Counted from the first letter of the stretch, positions 1 to 9,708 are shown. The stretch: DNA of 64,000 nt from Thiotrichales bacterium (GCA_016745035.1 JADGDE010000011.1:1-64000); one strand, 5' to 3'. A program made the numbers and translations. The notes: generated from the sequence alone by a model not told the origin.

Positions 1-78
1 AAATTCTTGGTATCTGTGCTGGATTATGGAATTTTAATTTGCATAACTGATTGTTTTATATAGTCACAACAAGTCTAA

Positions 79-2883
79 TATGTTGCGATAGCAGGAGCTT
101 GTGGTGCTCGGATTGATTTAAGCAAGTTAGCAGGTACTCAGTCTCTTAAACGCAGCATAGAGCGTCTTGAAAATGAATATTTACTACGCCGAAGTAATAA
201 TCAGCGTTATTTGTTGGCTTTGCATCCCATTCGTGCCAAGGTATTAACATCAATCTTGACCGATCCTGTTATTTGCCCTTGGGAAGAAATCGCCAAAGCC
301 TGTTTGCCTTTGCTTGCTGATACGGATTTAGAAATATTTTTATTGCATGGATTTGTTGCGCATCCAGAAGCATCGGATGCAATGATTGCTGAATTATGTC
401 TTATGCAATTTGGTTCGTGGACTGAGATGGGAAGTGTTGCACCAGCTTTACTCTGGAAAGGTATTCATGAATATACTCTGAAGAATAAAAAGGTAATTGA
501 GGAAGCATATGAATTTGTTGGTGATGGTTTTTGGGCAATTCTCGGTCTTGATTTTGCGGGTTTATTGGATTCAACAGAGAAACCACCACATAAAGTCATG
601 TCAGGTTTATGTGATACTTTATCTGAGACATCCCCTGACTATGCGGATAAAAAGCACAAAATTGAATCTTTGCAGGCATCTCAATCAAATAAAGAATACG
701 CTTTTCAATGGTTTGATAATTGGCTAAAACAAGTGCATTTACCTGAAAAACCATGTATGACTGAAGCAGATTGGCGGGCTTTTGCACAAATTGCTTATTG
801 GGCTAAATTTAGAAACATTGATCTCAAGCTGTTAGAACATCTTAATTTTTCTAGTTTAGAAAAAATTACCCAAACACTGCCTTTAGACTTTTTAATAGAC
901 ATTATATGTGGCTTATGGAAAGCCTTTTCAGACATAGAACTTTTTTCTCAGCAGTATGCAGTTTTAAGCCCTAAAATAAAAGAACGCTACCGCATAGAAA
1001 CCCAATCACCTTATATTGAAGAGAAAGGCACTACTCTCCGCGCTCATTTTATTTTACCTTTGGAAGAAGATAAAAAAGAAATTGAAAGCAAATACAAAAA
1101 TATTGTTCATGAAGCCACCATGCAGCATGTCAATTTATTGGGGCGGCTTATGCCTGAATTTGATGCATACGGTTGCCAAGGTTATGGACATCAAGTTTTT
1201 GACTTCATGGAACATGATGAATCTACCAAAACAGCCATTCCTGCTTGGCATTTTACACCTGACTGGGCAAGGGAGATAAACGGAACTGCTCGCATTCTTG
1301 CAGATCACTTTTTCAGACCAAAAACTTGGAAAGATTATTGTACTGAGATGTTTGAATTGCGCAGTAATACCATGCGATGCTTGGACGTTTTGCGCAAGGA
1401 ATTGATAAAGCATTTTCGCAGTAAAAAAGGAGTTGTGCGCTCGTTAAGTGTTTTGGCTGATACCCCTTTGTGGCAAGACATATCGAAACAGCTTGCTAGA
1501 GTTCCAAGCTTTCCACTAGAAGCGCTAGACCCTTGGGGACGTACAGAAGAAGGAAACTCTAAAAAAGCATTACAGGGATTAGCAAGTACTGAAAAAGAAG
1601 TATCAGTAATAACCGCATACTTACAACGCTATCAAGCATATAACAAAGCAAATCGTGGTTTTTGGACAGGGCTATCTAATTTTATTGATCAGGTTCGACC
1701 ATTCTTGATTGTTCATGCACATTTGGGCAAAGCAAAAACATCTCAAGAGCGTGAAATTATTTTAAAGCGAGCTGACATGATCAAATTGAAAATTGATCAT
1801 ATTCATTTACCCTTGTTTAATTTAGCAGATGCCTTGAAAGCCCTACCTGAATTCCAACGTCTTTACCGTCAACATTTCGCCAAACTTTCTGACACTGAAG
1901 CCTTACTCCGCTTGGAACAACAAGAAACGCAAACACTTTATGCCGTTTGGAGTCTATGGTTTTTCTTTGCTAATGAACCACAACGCTATTGGGCAAGACC
2001 CGAAAAAGCTGTTCTTGCACAACTCAACGGTCGTATGCAGGCAATACGCAAAAGGCTTGAGAAAACCGTGCAAAAACTGACAACAGAATCCCTACAATTT
2101 CATTGTTTAGGCGATTCTTTACCATTTGAAGATAAAACAGCATTTTGGATAAGCATAGACAGCAAAAAACCAATTGAGGTCTATACACAAACAGAATCTT
2201 TGATTGCACAAATCAAAAAAGCACGGGGAATGATTAAGCTGCATTCGCTGGAATATTATGCCTTACATTTTCAATGGGAAAACTTGGTTATTGTTCCGTT
2301 ATGTCGAGGTAAATTATTAGAACCACATGTGTGGTCAATTCCCACTTATCGCTTAGAAACGAATTCAAATCAGGACAATGGACTTAGCTTGATTGATCAA
2401 GTGCCTCGTCAAATTGATGTCAAACAACTATCCCAACTCGGTCTATCCATCTGGTCGCCTGACTTATTGCAAGATGCTGCTCTCTTTTTACGAGGCATAG
2501 CAACACTTCAAGTCCGTTTAAGACATCTTTTGGAAATCAGCAAGTTACCTGATTTAGATGAGATTGGTCGCACTATTTTTCAGTCATATGTTGAAAGTAC
2601 TCAAGATAACATTAGCAAGAACACTCAACAAATGATTGATGCTGTCACGCAATTACAGCAACTTATCGAAACAGAGACGGATGGCTATTGGCAGCAAGCA
2701 GAAGAGCGTTTCTATATTTTTAGTATGCTTTTACCTGATGAATTTGAAGATAAGCAAACCAATTTAACAACAGAAACACTGAAAGTTTGGCAACAACGCC
2801 TTGCTTCAATTCAGGGGGAAGTATTTTTAATTTACCTATTCTGGTGTGGGGACTTGCTAAATAAAGTACATAACGATTTTTAA
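79..2883 (+). pseudogene. 5'-truncated large protein with winged-helix segment (STAND-like remnant?)
   Basis: The frame is open from 79, just after two in-frame stops (61-63 and 76-78), and runs to 2883. The only early start is a TTG at 211. Codons 79-240 still encode what looks like a winged helix (GARIDLSKLAG, then SIERLENEYLLRR and ALHPIRAKVL), continuous with the rest. So the coding homology begins upstream of any usable start, and the N-terminal half, probably a nucleotide-binding domain, has been lost or shifted out of frame. The remaining roughly 890 residues are mostly helical and Leu/Gln-rich. I recognise no named domain and no catalytic motif. A winged helix followed by a long helical C-terminus is the layout of STAND-type NTPases, but no P-loop is visible here. 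The AT-rich composition and the CHAT remnant directly downstream in the same frame suggest a decayed signalling or defence locus. Confidence 0.42.
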
Positions 2884-3162
2884 ATGCTGTGCATGTGGTC
2901 AGTGAGCGATATATCGGCTATGTTGTTATTGCTGCGTTTTTATCAGCAGTGGCTTGAGTCAGGTACAACCGACATCGCACCCGCACTGAATGCCGCACAA
3001 AACTGGTTGCGCCAAGCCACCGCGCAAGAAATACGCGACTGGGCGTTACCGCTGATGCCTAACGAGGATTGTTATGATACGGTCAAAGATGCCTTGGCGC
3101 TTGCAGATGACAAGCCCTATCAATCCCCGTTTCATTGGGCTGCGTTTTGTGCGGTGGGATAA
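2884..3162 (+). pseudogene. CHAT-domain protein, C-terminal remnant
   Basis: This 92-codon stretch matches the end of CHAT (caspase-like) domains: SVSDISAMLLLLRFYQQWL, then a helical NAAQNWLRQ segment and the terminal PFHWAAFCAVG. The catalytic His and Cys blocks, which lie further N-terminal in the family, are absent, so the fragment cannot be an active protease. It starts directly after the stop of the preceding frame with no ribosome binding site. It looks like a deletion junction rather than a gene. The usual tail after the final glycine is also missing, because the stop codon TAA falls at the start of a degenerate family A repeat (3160). Both ends of the original gene are therefore gone. 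Confidence 0.6.
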
Positions 3163-3225
3163 GTTTTTATCATAATATTGTGGTTTTCCTTTTACCTAGA
3201 AATATTTAGCCTTTGCGTAACATCA
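3160..3225. mobile_element. Family A miniature element, degenerate copy
   Basis: The right end, AGCCTTTGCGTAACATCA (3208-3225), is intact. The left part (TAAGTTTTTATCATAA, then GTGGTTTTCC and CCTAG) aligns with the interior of the copy at 5814-5942 but lacks the outer TGATGTTACGCAC end. The element lies between the CHAT remnant, whose stop codon it supplies, and the stop of the minus-strand GlcG-like gene four bases further on. Confidence 0.55.
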
Positions 3226-3229
3226 GATC

Positions 3230-3763
3230 TTAAAATTCGGCAAAAGCCAAATCTTCCATCACTGCATCTAGCCCGGCTTGGGCACAGGCATCATCAATGC
3301 TGTCGGTCTCTGATGTACCAGGAGGCGCGCCAGAGACACCAATGCCACCTAAGGTCTCGCCACTGGCTTCAATTTTTAGCCCGCCGCCGACCAATAAAGC
3401 CCCGGGGTTATGCTGGACTTGATTGGGGATTTTACCCTCTGCCAATAAGCCCGCCAATACGGCGGTTGATTGGCGAAAACTGTTGGCTGTCCATGCTTTT
3501 TGAATCGCCGTTTCAGGTGTGTGCGCTCCAGCAAAACGATCTCGAAATAAGGCTTGTAGATTGCCACCGCGATCAACCACCGCAACAGCAACAGAAAAGC
3601 CTTTTTTGCGGCAATCTTTGATAGCAGCCCACGCAGCTTTGGATGCCAGTTCTACTGATAACGATTTGTAGTTATACAAGGCACTTGGGGGTTTTTCTTC
3701 TGCCATCACAGGGCTATTGAGCAGCAAGCAAGTGCTAAAAAAGAGGATTTTTATGTTCATCAT
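3230..3763 (-). CDS. Exported GlcG/HbpS family haem-binding-like protein
   Basis: This is a 177-residue protein with a Sec signal peptide (hydrophobic FFSTCLLLNSPV, then AEE). A GlcG/HbpS (DUF336) domain follows: AAIKDCRKKGFSVAVAVVD, DRGGNLQALFRDRFAGAHT, KAWTANSFR and the glycine-rich GALLVGGGLKIEA...GGIGVSGA near the C-terminus. Family members bind haem or act beside redox enzymes, and many are periplasmic. The start overlaps the 3' end of the upstream di-haem peroxidase gene by 29 bases, so the two are translationally linked. The shared export and overlap point to a joint periplasmic role in peroxide or haem handling. The haem ligand cannot be assigned from sequence alone. Confidence 0.82.
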   Translation of the reverse strand: MMNIKILFFSTCLLLNSPVMAEEKPPSALYNYKSLSVELASKAAWAAIKDCRKKGFSVAVAVVDRGGNLQALFRDRFAGAHTPETAIQKAWTANSFRQSTAVLAGLLAEGKIPNQVQHNPGALLVGGGLKIEASGETLGGIGVSGAPPGTSETDSIDDACAQAGLDAVMEDLAFAEF

Positions 3764-5105
3764 TCATCTCTTGGGATATGGGTTTATGGGCATAGCGTTT
3801 TTTCAGTCTATCGCTACTTAAAGCGTGTAAAAAAGCGACAATATCCATCACGGCTTGTTCAGATAAGGGGCGCGATTCAATATACTGCAAAGTCTGGGTT
3901 GAGGCTGACCAAATGCTCTGACTTTGTCCCAAGTCGCCATGCCGACCTGTGGGTATCGCCAGTTGTACACTTGCCATGATGCGCACAGCCTCTTCTAAAT
4001 CATTGACCGCGCCATTATGAAAATAGGGTGCAGTCAATGCCACATTGCGTAAAGAGGGCACACGCCAAACCCCTTGTTTATCGGTCGCAGGGGCGCGTCC
4101 TGTGTCTTGATTGAGTTTATAGTGTTCGATTTCAAAGGTGCTTCTGGCTGGAAAAATACGATAAAACGCCCCGCCATTGTCTAGGGCTGCCGCACTAAAG
4201 TTAGCACCGCTATGACAAAGCACGCAGCCAATAGATTCAAACAAGGCCATGCCGCGCAATTGTGCGGCGTTTAAGGCCTTGCTATCGCCGCGCACAAAGC
4301 GATCATAGGGGGTATCATTGGCAATCAAGCTGCGTTCATAGCTGGCAATGGCGGCAGCGATGTGCGTTATTTTAATCTCATCTGTGGCAAATACTTGTTT
4401 AAATGCTTGTCGATAATCCTTATCGGCAAATACCCGTTGTTCGACCTCATGATAAGAGGGCATTCCCATTTCTATCGGGTTGATGAAGGGGGCTTTGGCT
4501 TGTTCTTCCAGTGAGGCGGCGCGACCATCCCAAAACAAAACGGCTTGAAAAGCAGCATTCCAGACCGTTGGCGCATTGCGCGTGCCTTGTTGCTGGTGAA
4601 TACCACGAGAAACTGCCAAGCTGTCTACCCCTGCCCCTGTGTCTATATCATGGCAAGAGGCACAGGCAATTTCTCGATTTAAGGATAAGTTTTTATCGAA
4701 AAATAAACGTTTGCCTAGGGCTATTTTTTCTGGGCTAGAGGGGTTGTCTTCAGGTGTTGGGGCGCTATTTGGCAAGCTTTCCCATACATAGTTCTTTGAA
4801 AAAACTTGGGGTGTGCTGGTGTTTATATTGGGTTTAGGGCGGCTTATTACCGTGTCTGTGGGCGAGGCGGGCTTGTAAAAAGCAATGGCTTGCTCTGGCA
4901 TATTGACCATCAATAACAATAAGCTGAGTTTAAAAGCAAAAGCCAATACACCACTGCCTAAACTCGCACTTAAAAGCCATTTGCCTTTATTACCCAGTTT
5001 GCCATCAATGCCTAATTCGCGCTCGACCAGCAGCAAAAGCAGCACGGCGATAATAAAGACCGTGAGCGCGCCTATGTTTAATAAATTCAAGGTATTGCTG
5101 AACAT
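3735..5105 (-). CDS. Membrane-anchored di-haem cytochrome c peroxidase (CcpA/MauG family)
   Basis: This 456-residue protein has two c-type haem motifs, CASCH (148-152) and CVLCH (294-298), in the spacing of bacterial di-haem peroxidases. Family signatures include LGKRLFFDKNLS before the first motif, the RNAPTVWNA and WDGRA blocks, and PSLRNVALTAPYFHNGA near the C-terminus. Such enzymes reduce H2O2 to water in the periplasm with electrons from small cytochromes or quinol. Two hydrophobic segments at residues 12-27 and about 50-68 make this a membrane-anchored form; the classical enzyme is soluble. It lies 10 bases downstream of a Crp/Fnr regulator on the same strand and overlaps the GlcG-like gene. 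A redox- or oxygen-responsive three-gene operon is likely. Confidence 0.88.
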   Translation of the reverse strand: MFSNTLNLLNIGALTVFIIAVLLLLLVERELGIDGKLGNKGKWLLSASLGSGVLAFAFKLSLLLLMVNMPEQAIAFYKPASPTDTVISRPKPNINTSTPQVFSKNYVWESLPNSAPTPEDNPSSPEKIALGKRLFFDKNLSLNREIACASCHDIDTGAGVDSLAVSRGIHQQQGTRNAPTVWNAAFQAVLFWDGRAASLEEQAKAPFINPIEMGMPSYHEVEQRVFADKDYRQAFKQVFATDEIKITHIAAAIASYERSLIANDTPYDRFVRGDSKALNAAQLRGMALFESIGCVLCHSGANFSAAALDNGGAFYRIFPARSTFEIEHYKLNQDTGRAPATDKQGVWRVPSLRNVALTAPYFHNGAVNDLEEAVRIMASVQLAIPTGRHGDLGQSQSIWSASTQTLQYIESRPLSEQAVMDIVAFLHALSSDRLKKRYAHKPISQEMNDEHKNPLF

Positions 5106-5115
5106 GATTTCCCCC

Positions 5116-5790
5116 TCACGCTTGTTTACCCGTTACCACTTGGCTTAAGCCTTCTGGATCTAATAAAGTAATCCGCCCTCGCCCCGTGCGTACATAGGCT
5201 TGAGCGACGAAGTTTTGTAGCAAGCGAGCAATGACTTCGCGACTCGTGCCTAAATGTTGGGCCAGTTGTTGCTGGGTGATGTCTAATTCACCCGTAGCTG
5301 AGGCGCGTACTAAAAGAAAATTGGCCAAGCGTTCTTTATGTCGTAGCCCGTGGACTTGGTCGAGTTCTTCCATCAGCCGAAACACTAAAATAGATAGGCT
5401 ATGTACGGTGAGGTCTTGCACAGAAAATTCGCGTTGAAATAGCTCTCGATATAAAGCGGCAGGAATGGTCGCCACTTCGGTGTCTTTTTCAGCCGCTACC
5501 CAAGCGGGATAGAGTAAGTTATTAAACAAGCAGTTGAGGGAAAAAACACAGATTTCCCCCGGTTCAATCCATGTTAAGGTCGCTTCATTGCCATTAGAGG
5601 AAATCGAATAAACCCGCAAGCGCCCGCGCAAGACCATATATGCCCCGGAGACGCTTTGCCCTTTGTGCAAAATAATATCTGCCGCCTCACAGGCATTGTA
5701 TTTTGCCCCTTTGCTTAGTAAATCCCGTCCGGTACTACTTAAATCAGTGTAAAAAGGCAGATGGGTTAATGTTTTTTGCGCGGGCATCAT
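5116..5790 (-). CDS. Crp/Fnr family transcriptional regulator
   Basis: A 224-residue protein with an N-terminal cyclic-nucleotide-type beta-barrel (about residues 20-130, including GAYMVLRGRLRVYSIS) and a C-terminal Crp-type helix-turn-helix (QQQLAQHLGTSREVIARLL). There is no N-terminal cluster of cysteines as in Fnr, so an Fe-S oxygen sensor is unlikely. The ligand is unknown. It is the first gene of the minus-strand run with the peroxidase and GlcG-like genes and probably controls them. A family A element ends only 24 bases upstream of its start, so its promoter lies in or beyond that element. Confidence 0.85.
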   Translation of the reverse strand: MMPAQKTLTHLPFYTDLSSTGRDLLSKGAKYNACEAADIILHKGQSVSGAYMVLRGRLRVYSISSNGNEATLTWIEPGEICVFSLNCLFNNLLYPAWVAAEKDTEVATIPAALYRELFQREFSVQDLTVHSLSILVFRLMEELDQVHGLRHKERLANFLLVRASATGELDITQQQLAQHLGTSREVIARLLQNFVAQAYVRTGRGRITLLDPEGLSQVVTGKQA

Positions 5791-5813
5791 CAGCCTCCGT
5801 TATCTTAAATATA

Positions 5814-5942
5814 TGATGTTACGTACTAAGCCAGTTTTTGTCACAACAGTGTGATGTTCCACCTGCCTAGTCGTATTTAGCTGTGGAGCAATGGCGATTT
5901 TTTTGCCTTTTAGGGCGAAAAAGAAGCCTTTGCGTAACATCA
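5814..5942. mobile_element. Family A miniature inverted-repeat element, full-length copy
   Basis: The ends TGATGTTACGTACTAAGCC and GCCTTTGCGTAACATCA are inverted repeats. The interior (TTCCACCTGCCTAG, then GTGGAGCAATGGCGATTTTTT) is shared with the copies at 23201 and 52622. The element is flanked by the direct repeat TTAAATAT (5805-5812 and 5944-5951), which looks like a target duplication. It has no reading frame. It separates the Crp-like gene from the divergent LuxR-type gene. Confidence 0.8.
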
Positions 5943-5988
5943 ATTAAATATCTGTTGGGTCTAATTTTACAATGATTAGGGGGGCGCT

Positions 5989-6008
5989 TATGTAGCAAAA
6001 GTTACATA
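5989..6008. promoter_or_regulatory. Dyad upstream of the LuxR-type gene, possible operator
   Basis: TATGTA and TACATA half-sites are separated by 8 bases (TATGTAGCAAAAGTTACATA). It lies 160 bases upstream of the LuxR-type gene and between it and the divergent Crp-like gene. The dyad is a plausible operator, but there is no second copy in the window to support it. Confidence 0.3.
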
Positions 6009-6170
6009 AGGTAAACAAAACAGATTTTTGTAATCTGTTTCAGGCATAAAGGCAGGGCTAGCTTATATGAAGAATCAAATAAGGCTTAAAATGCTTTGAA
6101 GCAAAAGCCTTAGCGCATCTTTGTAGACATTTTGCTATAGTGAAAAAAAACACCATCTTAAGGGTATTTC

Positions 6171-6713
6171 ATGCAGCGTTTTCAATTTGGTTTATATATT
6201 TTTTTAGCCTTTGCACAAGGCTTTTGGTTTTTGGTCGAACTCAGTGATATGTTGGGGGAGTTACCCGACTTTTTAGTCAATAGTCCGATCTCAGAAATGG
6301 AAGATTTCGCCGAATTGATGCTATTTTTTGCCTCATTTTTAGCTTTAATTTATTTGTATAGCCATCAGCGCAAAGAAAAATTACAAATGCAGCGCTTACA
6401 ACAGCATTTGCAACAAACTCAACAAAGCTTGGACAAAGTCAATTTACGCTTAAAACAGGCTGGATTGGCTTATCATGAGGCAATCAAAGCCCAGTTTTTG
6501 GATTGGCAATTGACTAAAAGTGAACAAGAAGTGGCTTTATTGCTGCTTAAGGGCTTAAGTTTTAAAGAAATTGCAGCGGTTAGACAAACCCAAGAAAAAA
6601 CCGTGCGTCAACAAGCCACGTCGCTTTATAGTAAAGCCAACCTAAAAGGTCGCCACGAGTTTTCAGCCTATTTTTTTGAAGATTTTTTACTTTCTTCACC
6701 GAGAGAACCCTAA
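6171..6713 (+). CDS. Membrane-anchored LuxR-type helix-turn-helix regulator
   Basis: This 180-residue protein has two hydrophobic segments (about residues 5-24 and 45-62), a coiled-coil linker rich in Gln and Leu (about 68-105), and a C-terminal LuxR/GerE-type helix-turn-helix. The last contains LTKSEQEVALLLLKGLSFKEIA followed by KTVRQQATSLYSKANLKGR. It has no receiver domain. The layout predicts a DNA-binding protein held at the inner membrane, with only a short periplasmic loop for sensing. Its stop codon TAA (6711-6713) is also the left flanking TAA of a family B element, so the element inserted exactly at the end of the gene. Target genes are unknown. Confidence 0.78.
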   Translation: MQRFQFGLYIFLAFAQGFWFLVELSDMLGELPDFLVNSPISEMEDFAELMLFFASFLALIYLYSHQRKEKLQMQRLQQHLQQTQQSLDKVNLRLKQAGLAYHEAIKAQFLDWQLTKSEQEVALLLLKGLSFKEIAAVRQTQEKTVRQQATSLYSKANLKGRHEFSAYFFEDFLLSSPREP

Positions 6714-6872
6714 GAGTCTATGTGAAATATGAATAATCGGCTGAAAATCCGCTATTTTGGTCTAATTCCGCGCTTTTATTCGTTAAATAACGCGTTATTC
6801 GCCTCACAAAACCACGTAATTAGCCTCAAAATATCTGATTTTCGTGACGATTCCCATACTCCACATAGACTC
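6714..6872. mobile_element. Family B miniature inverted-repeat element, copy 1
   Basis: The terminal inverted repeats GAGTCTATGTG and CACATAGACTC are flanked on both sides by TAA (6711-6713 and 6873-6875), consistent with a 3-bp target duplication. The interior block AATAATCGGCTGAAAATCC...GTCTAATTCCGCGCTTTTA is shared, in reverse orientation, with 11138-11315. The element has no coding capacity. Confidence 0.8.
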
Positions 6873-6996
6873 TAAAGCGGATAAACAAGATATTGACACG
6901 CTTCCCACGCTCAACTTCAAGCACAGAAAACTAGCACCGCTAATGCGAGCTTTGTTATCCTGCCTTGCTTTGATAAACCGACAATAGAGATTGCAT

Positions 6997-8175
6997 ATGG
7001 ACATAGGCACGCCACTTTCAAACAGCGCAACACGGGTATTATTTTGTGGAGCAGGCGAATTAGGCAAAGAAGTTGTGATTGAATTGCAGCGCTTAGGCAT
7101 TGAAGTCATCGCTGTTGATCGCTATGCCAATGCCCCGGCAATGCAAGTGGCGCATCGCTCTCATGTGATTTCTATGCTCGATGGCGCAGCGCTGCGCCAA
7201 GTGATTGAAACTGAGCGTCCTGATTTAATCGTGCCCGAAATCGAAGCCATTGATACTGATACCTTAGCGGCATTAGAGCAAGAAGGTTTTAAGGTGATTC
7301 CAACGGCACGCGCTACGCAATTGACCATGAACCGCGAGGGCATTCGTCGCCTTGCTGCCGAAGAGTTAGGTCTTGCTACTTCGGCATTTGAATTTGCCGA
7401 TAATTATGCGGATTATTGCGCGGCGATTGAGCGCATCGGTTTGCCTTGTGTGATTAAGCCGATCATGAGTTCTTCTGGTAAAGGACAAAGCACCGTCAAA
7501 ACCGCAGCGGATATAAATAATGCTTGGGATTATTCGCAAGCAGGCGGGCGCACAGGCAAAGGTAAAATTATTATTGAGGGCTTTGTTGATTTTGATTATG
7601 AAATCACCTTATTAACCGTGCGCCACCGTGATGGCACCGATTTTTGTGCTCCGATTGGACACGTACAAATCGATGGCGATTACCGCGAATCATGGCAGCC
7701 GCAAACCATGTCTGCGGCAGCACTGGAAAAAGCCCAACAGATTGCCAAAGCGGTCACCGATGCTCTTGGCGGTTGGGGCTTATTTGGGGTCGAGTTATTT
7801 ATCAAAGCCGATGCCGTTTATTTTAGCGAAGTCTCACCCCGCCCGCATGATACAGGCTTGGTAACACTAATATCGCAAGATTTATCCGAGTTTGCCTTAC
7901 ATGCCCGTGCTATTTTGGGCTTATCCATTCCTAATATTCATTCGCATGGTGCATCGGCTTCCAAAGTGATTTTGGTTGAAGGCGAATCTGAACAAGTCGA
8001 ATTCGGCAACCTTGCTGGCGTGTTAGCCGAGCCAGATACGCAATTACGCTTGTTTGGTAAACCAGAGGTGAGCGGCAAACGGCGCATGGGCGTGGTATTG
8101 GCACGCGATAGCGATGTTGATAGTGCTAGAGCGAAGGCTCGCCGTGCCGTTGATGCGCTAACGGTTAAGTTGTAA
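6997..8175 (+). CDS. purT: Formate-dependent phosphoribosylglycinamide formyltransferase 2
   Basis: This ATP-grasp enzyme of purine synthesis makes formyl-GAR from GAR, formate and ATP, bypassing the folate-dependent PurN. The 392-residue protein shows the N-terminal nucleotide-binding fold ([19 protein letters not shown]), the ATP-grasp core ([18 protein letters not shown]), the metal-binding [10 protein letters not shown] and [14 protein letters not shown], and the C-terminal KRRMGVVLA. The ATG at 6997 is preferred over an in-frame TTG two codons earlier because AGAGA sits 6 bases before the ATG. The 120 bases upstream, beyond the family B element, must hold the promoter. Confidence 0.95.
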   Translation: MDIGTPLSNSATRVLFCGAGELGKEVVIELQRLGIEVIAVDRYANAPAMQVAHRSHVISMLDGAALRQVIETERPDLIVPEIEAIDTDTLAALEQEGFKVIPTARATQLTMNREGIRRLAAEELGLATSAFEFADNYADYCAAIERIGLPCVIKPIMSSSGKGQSTVKTAADINNAWDYSQAGGRTGKGKIIIEGFVDFDYEITLLTVRHRDGTDFCAPIGHVQIDGDYRESWQPQTMSAAALEKAQQIAKAVTDALGGWGLFGVELFIKADAVYFSEVSPRPHDTGLVTLISQDLSEFALHARAILGLSIPNIHSHGASASKVILVEGESEQVEFGNLAGVLAEPDTQLRLFGKPEVSGKRRMGVVLARDSDVDSARAKARRAVDALTVKL

Positions 8176-8178
8176 GCG

Positions 8179-9087
8179 CTATAAAGCGGCTTTTAAGCGT
8201 TGCCACCAAGAAGGCTTTTCTAAGCTAAAAGCCTTTTCTTCGGCATATAAATGGACTTGTTCAAGCTGTCCTTGAGCGAGGGCGCGCTCTAAAGGTGTAA
8301 GCCAGTCTTGTTGCCATGTGTCGAGCTGTTCATCGGCGCATAAATCCAGATAAACCAAGCTATCGCCCTCTGGCAGCGCTTTGAGTAAGGCTTGGGCATT
8401 TTTAGGCGGATTCTGGCAGTCAATCCCTTGCTGTTTGGCAATGGCATTTAAACTAAATTGTTGACTGAACACCTTCTGCCACGGGCTGCTGGCTGGGGCT
8501 GGCAGTTGTCCTGCGCCCCAAAACCACAGACTATTGATTTCTGCTTGTCCGCGCTCGCGCCGTGTTTGATTCACGGGATGATCAAAAAATAGCATTTGAA
8601 TTTCGTTGCCGATTTGTTGCCAATGCAGCGCGTCTTTGCCTGTGGGCATGGCCGTGCTGACATTTGCACCGCGAATTTGCTCTAACCTTAAAGAATGTAA
8701 ATCAATGGCTTGGCTTTGGCGAATATACCAACGTTCTGGGTGTGTGGCTTCAATAATAAAGTCGTCTTGATATTGGTTAATGCTGGCTATCAGTGCCTCA
8801 GTTTCGTGCGCTTGGATGCCGATAAAAGCGGCATCGAGTAAATACGCCGCTTGTCTGTCGAGGCGCAGGTGTACCGGATCGGCGCGCATGACCCAATCAT
8901 GCTCAATAGATTGGATCTCTGTTTGATAGCCCAAGGCCGCCAAAGGCAGTTGTGCTGTGGGTGCATGTCCGAGTAATTGCCAAATACATTCATCCAAACC
9001 TTGATAATTTATCGCTAAGGAGCGGGCGGCTTGAGGGGCATCGCTGTATTTAAGCAAAGGAACAATTAAACTGAGGTGTTTGGACAT
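8179..9087 (-). CDS. RpfE-like / cofactor-independent phosphoglycerate mutase-like protein
   Basis: A 302-residue cytoplasmic protein with the conserved blocks of the family annotated either as RpfE-type regulatory protein or as phosphoglycerate-mutase-like: WVMRADPVHLRLDR, then GNEIQMLFFDHPVN, and NSLWFWGAGQLP. The name comes from Xanthomonas rpf clusters. The biochemical role is not established, and the metal-binding residues of true iPGM are not evident. It is the third gene after the porin and FMN-binding genes, 22 bases downstream of the latter, so it is probably cotranscribed under the Fur box at 11081. Confidence 0.68.
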   Translation of the reverse strand: MSKHLSLIVPLLKYSDAPQAARSLAINYQGLDECIWQLLGHAPTAQLPLAALGYQTEIQSIEHDWVMRADPVHLRLDRQAAYLLDAAFIGIQAHETEALIASINQYQDDFIIEATHPERWYIRQSQAIDLHSLRLEQIRGANVSTAMPTGKDALHWQQIGNEIQMLFFDHPVNQTRRERGQAEINSLWFWGAGQLPAPASSPWQKVFSQQFSLNAIAKQQGIDCQNPPKNAQALLKALPEGDSLVYLDLCADEQLDTWQQDWLTPLERALAQGQLEQVHLYAEEKAFSLEKPSWWQRLKAAL

Positions 9088-9109
9088 GGGCTGGCATTAA
9101 GTCAAAGAA

Positions 9110-9622
9110 TCAGTTTGTTTTTGTTTGGACTTCCTGATGATAATACAAGGCAAGGCGGGCAATTTTTTTCAACGCTCGCACGGATAAGGTCGCGCCACTG
9201 ATACCATCAATCGATTGATTCAGTTGATGATTGTCTTTAAGCCCTGCGCCTTTAAACTGCTGAGTAAAAAAGTCGTGTTTAACTTCCCAGCCGCGACTTT
9301 CACGAAAAGCCAATACTTTGACTTCTTCGATATGATTTTCATCAATCACCACGCCAATAGTGATGGGCAATTCTTTGCCAATTTCTTCTAAAATCCAAAC
9401 ACTGCGAGCTTGTTGTTGCCAATAACGCACGCGCATCCCTTGCACCTTATGCCCAAGGATTTGTTCAGCGACTTGGCGGCGGTCTTTTTTTAGCCATAAC
9501 AATTTTGGTTTCGGACTGTTACCTGCAAACACCGCATCCAAAAATGCTTGAGAATTTTGGTACACTTCAGCCGCACTAATGCTGCTATAGAGAAATAAAA
9601 AAACCAATAAAAAACGCATCAT
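9110..9622 (-). CDS. Exported FMN-binding domain protein (covalent flavin site)
   Basis: This is about 170 residues from the ATG at 9622, which gives a proper signal peptide (MMRFLLVFLFLYSSISAAE). A longer frame with a GTG at 9685 would place 21 unlikely residues ahead of it. The C-terminal FMN_bind domain carries DGISGATLSV, matching the S/T-G-A-T-S/T motif to which ApbE attaches FMN through the threonine, as in NqrC and RnfG. It is a single-domain periplasmic flavoprotein. It lies between the porin and the RpfE-like gene in a probable Fur-controlled operon, so a role in iron reduction or periplasmic electron transfer is an attractive inference. No apbE is present in this window. Confidence 0.78.
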   Translation of the reverse strand: MMRFLLVFLFLYSSISAAEVYQNSQAFLDAVFAGNSPKPKLLWLKKDRRQVAEQILGHKVQGMRVRYWQQQARSVWILEEIGKELPITIGVVIDENHIEEVKVLAFRESRGWEVKHDFFTQQFKGAGLKDNHQLNQSIDGISGATLSVRALKKIARLALYYHQEVQTKTN

Positions 9623-9708
9623 AAGCCATCGGTAGGAATAAAAAGGGGAGGGGGATGCGGTCGAGACTTCCCCCTCCCAAGTCACATTGGAGAAAAAAAG
9701 TGATTAAC

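Noticed and set aside
211..2883. A complete gene starting at TTG 211
   Set aside because: The winged-helix homology continues upstream to 79, and there is no ribosome binding site at 211, so this is a truncated remnant.
3178..3621. 147-residue frame on the plus strand antisense to the GlcG-like gene
   Set aside because: It lies fully antisense to a gene with clear family motifs and signal peptide, and has no ribosome binding site or conserved pattern of its own.
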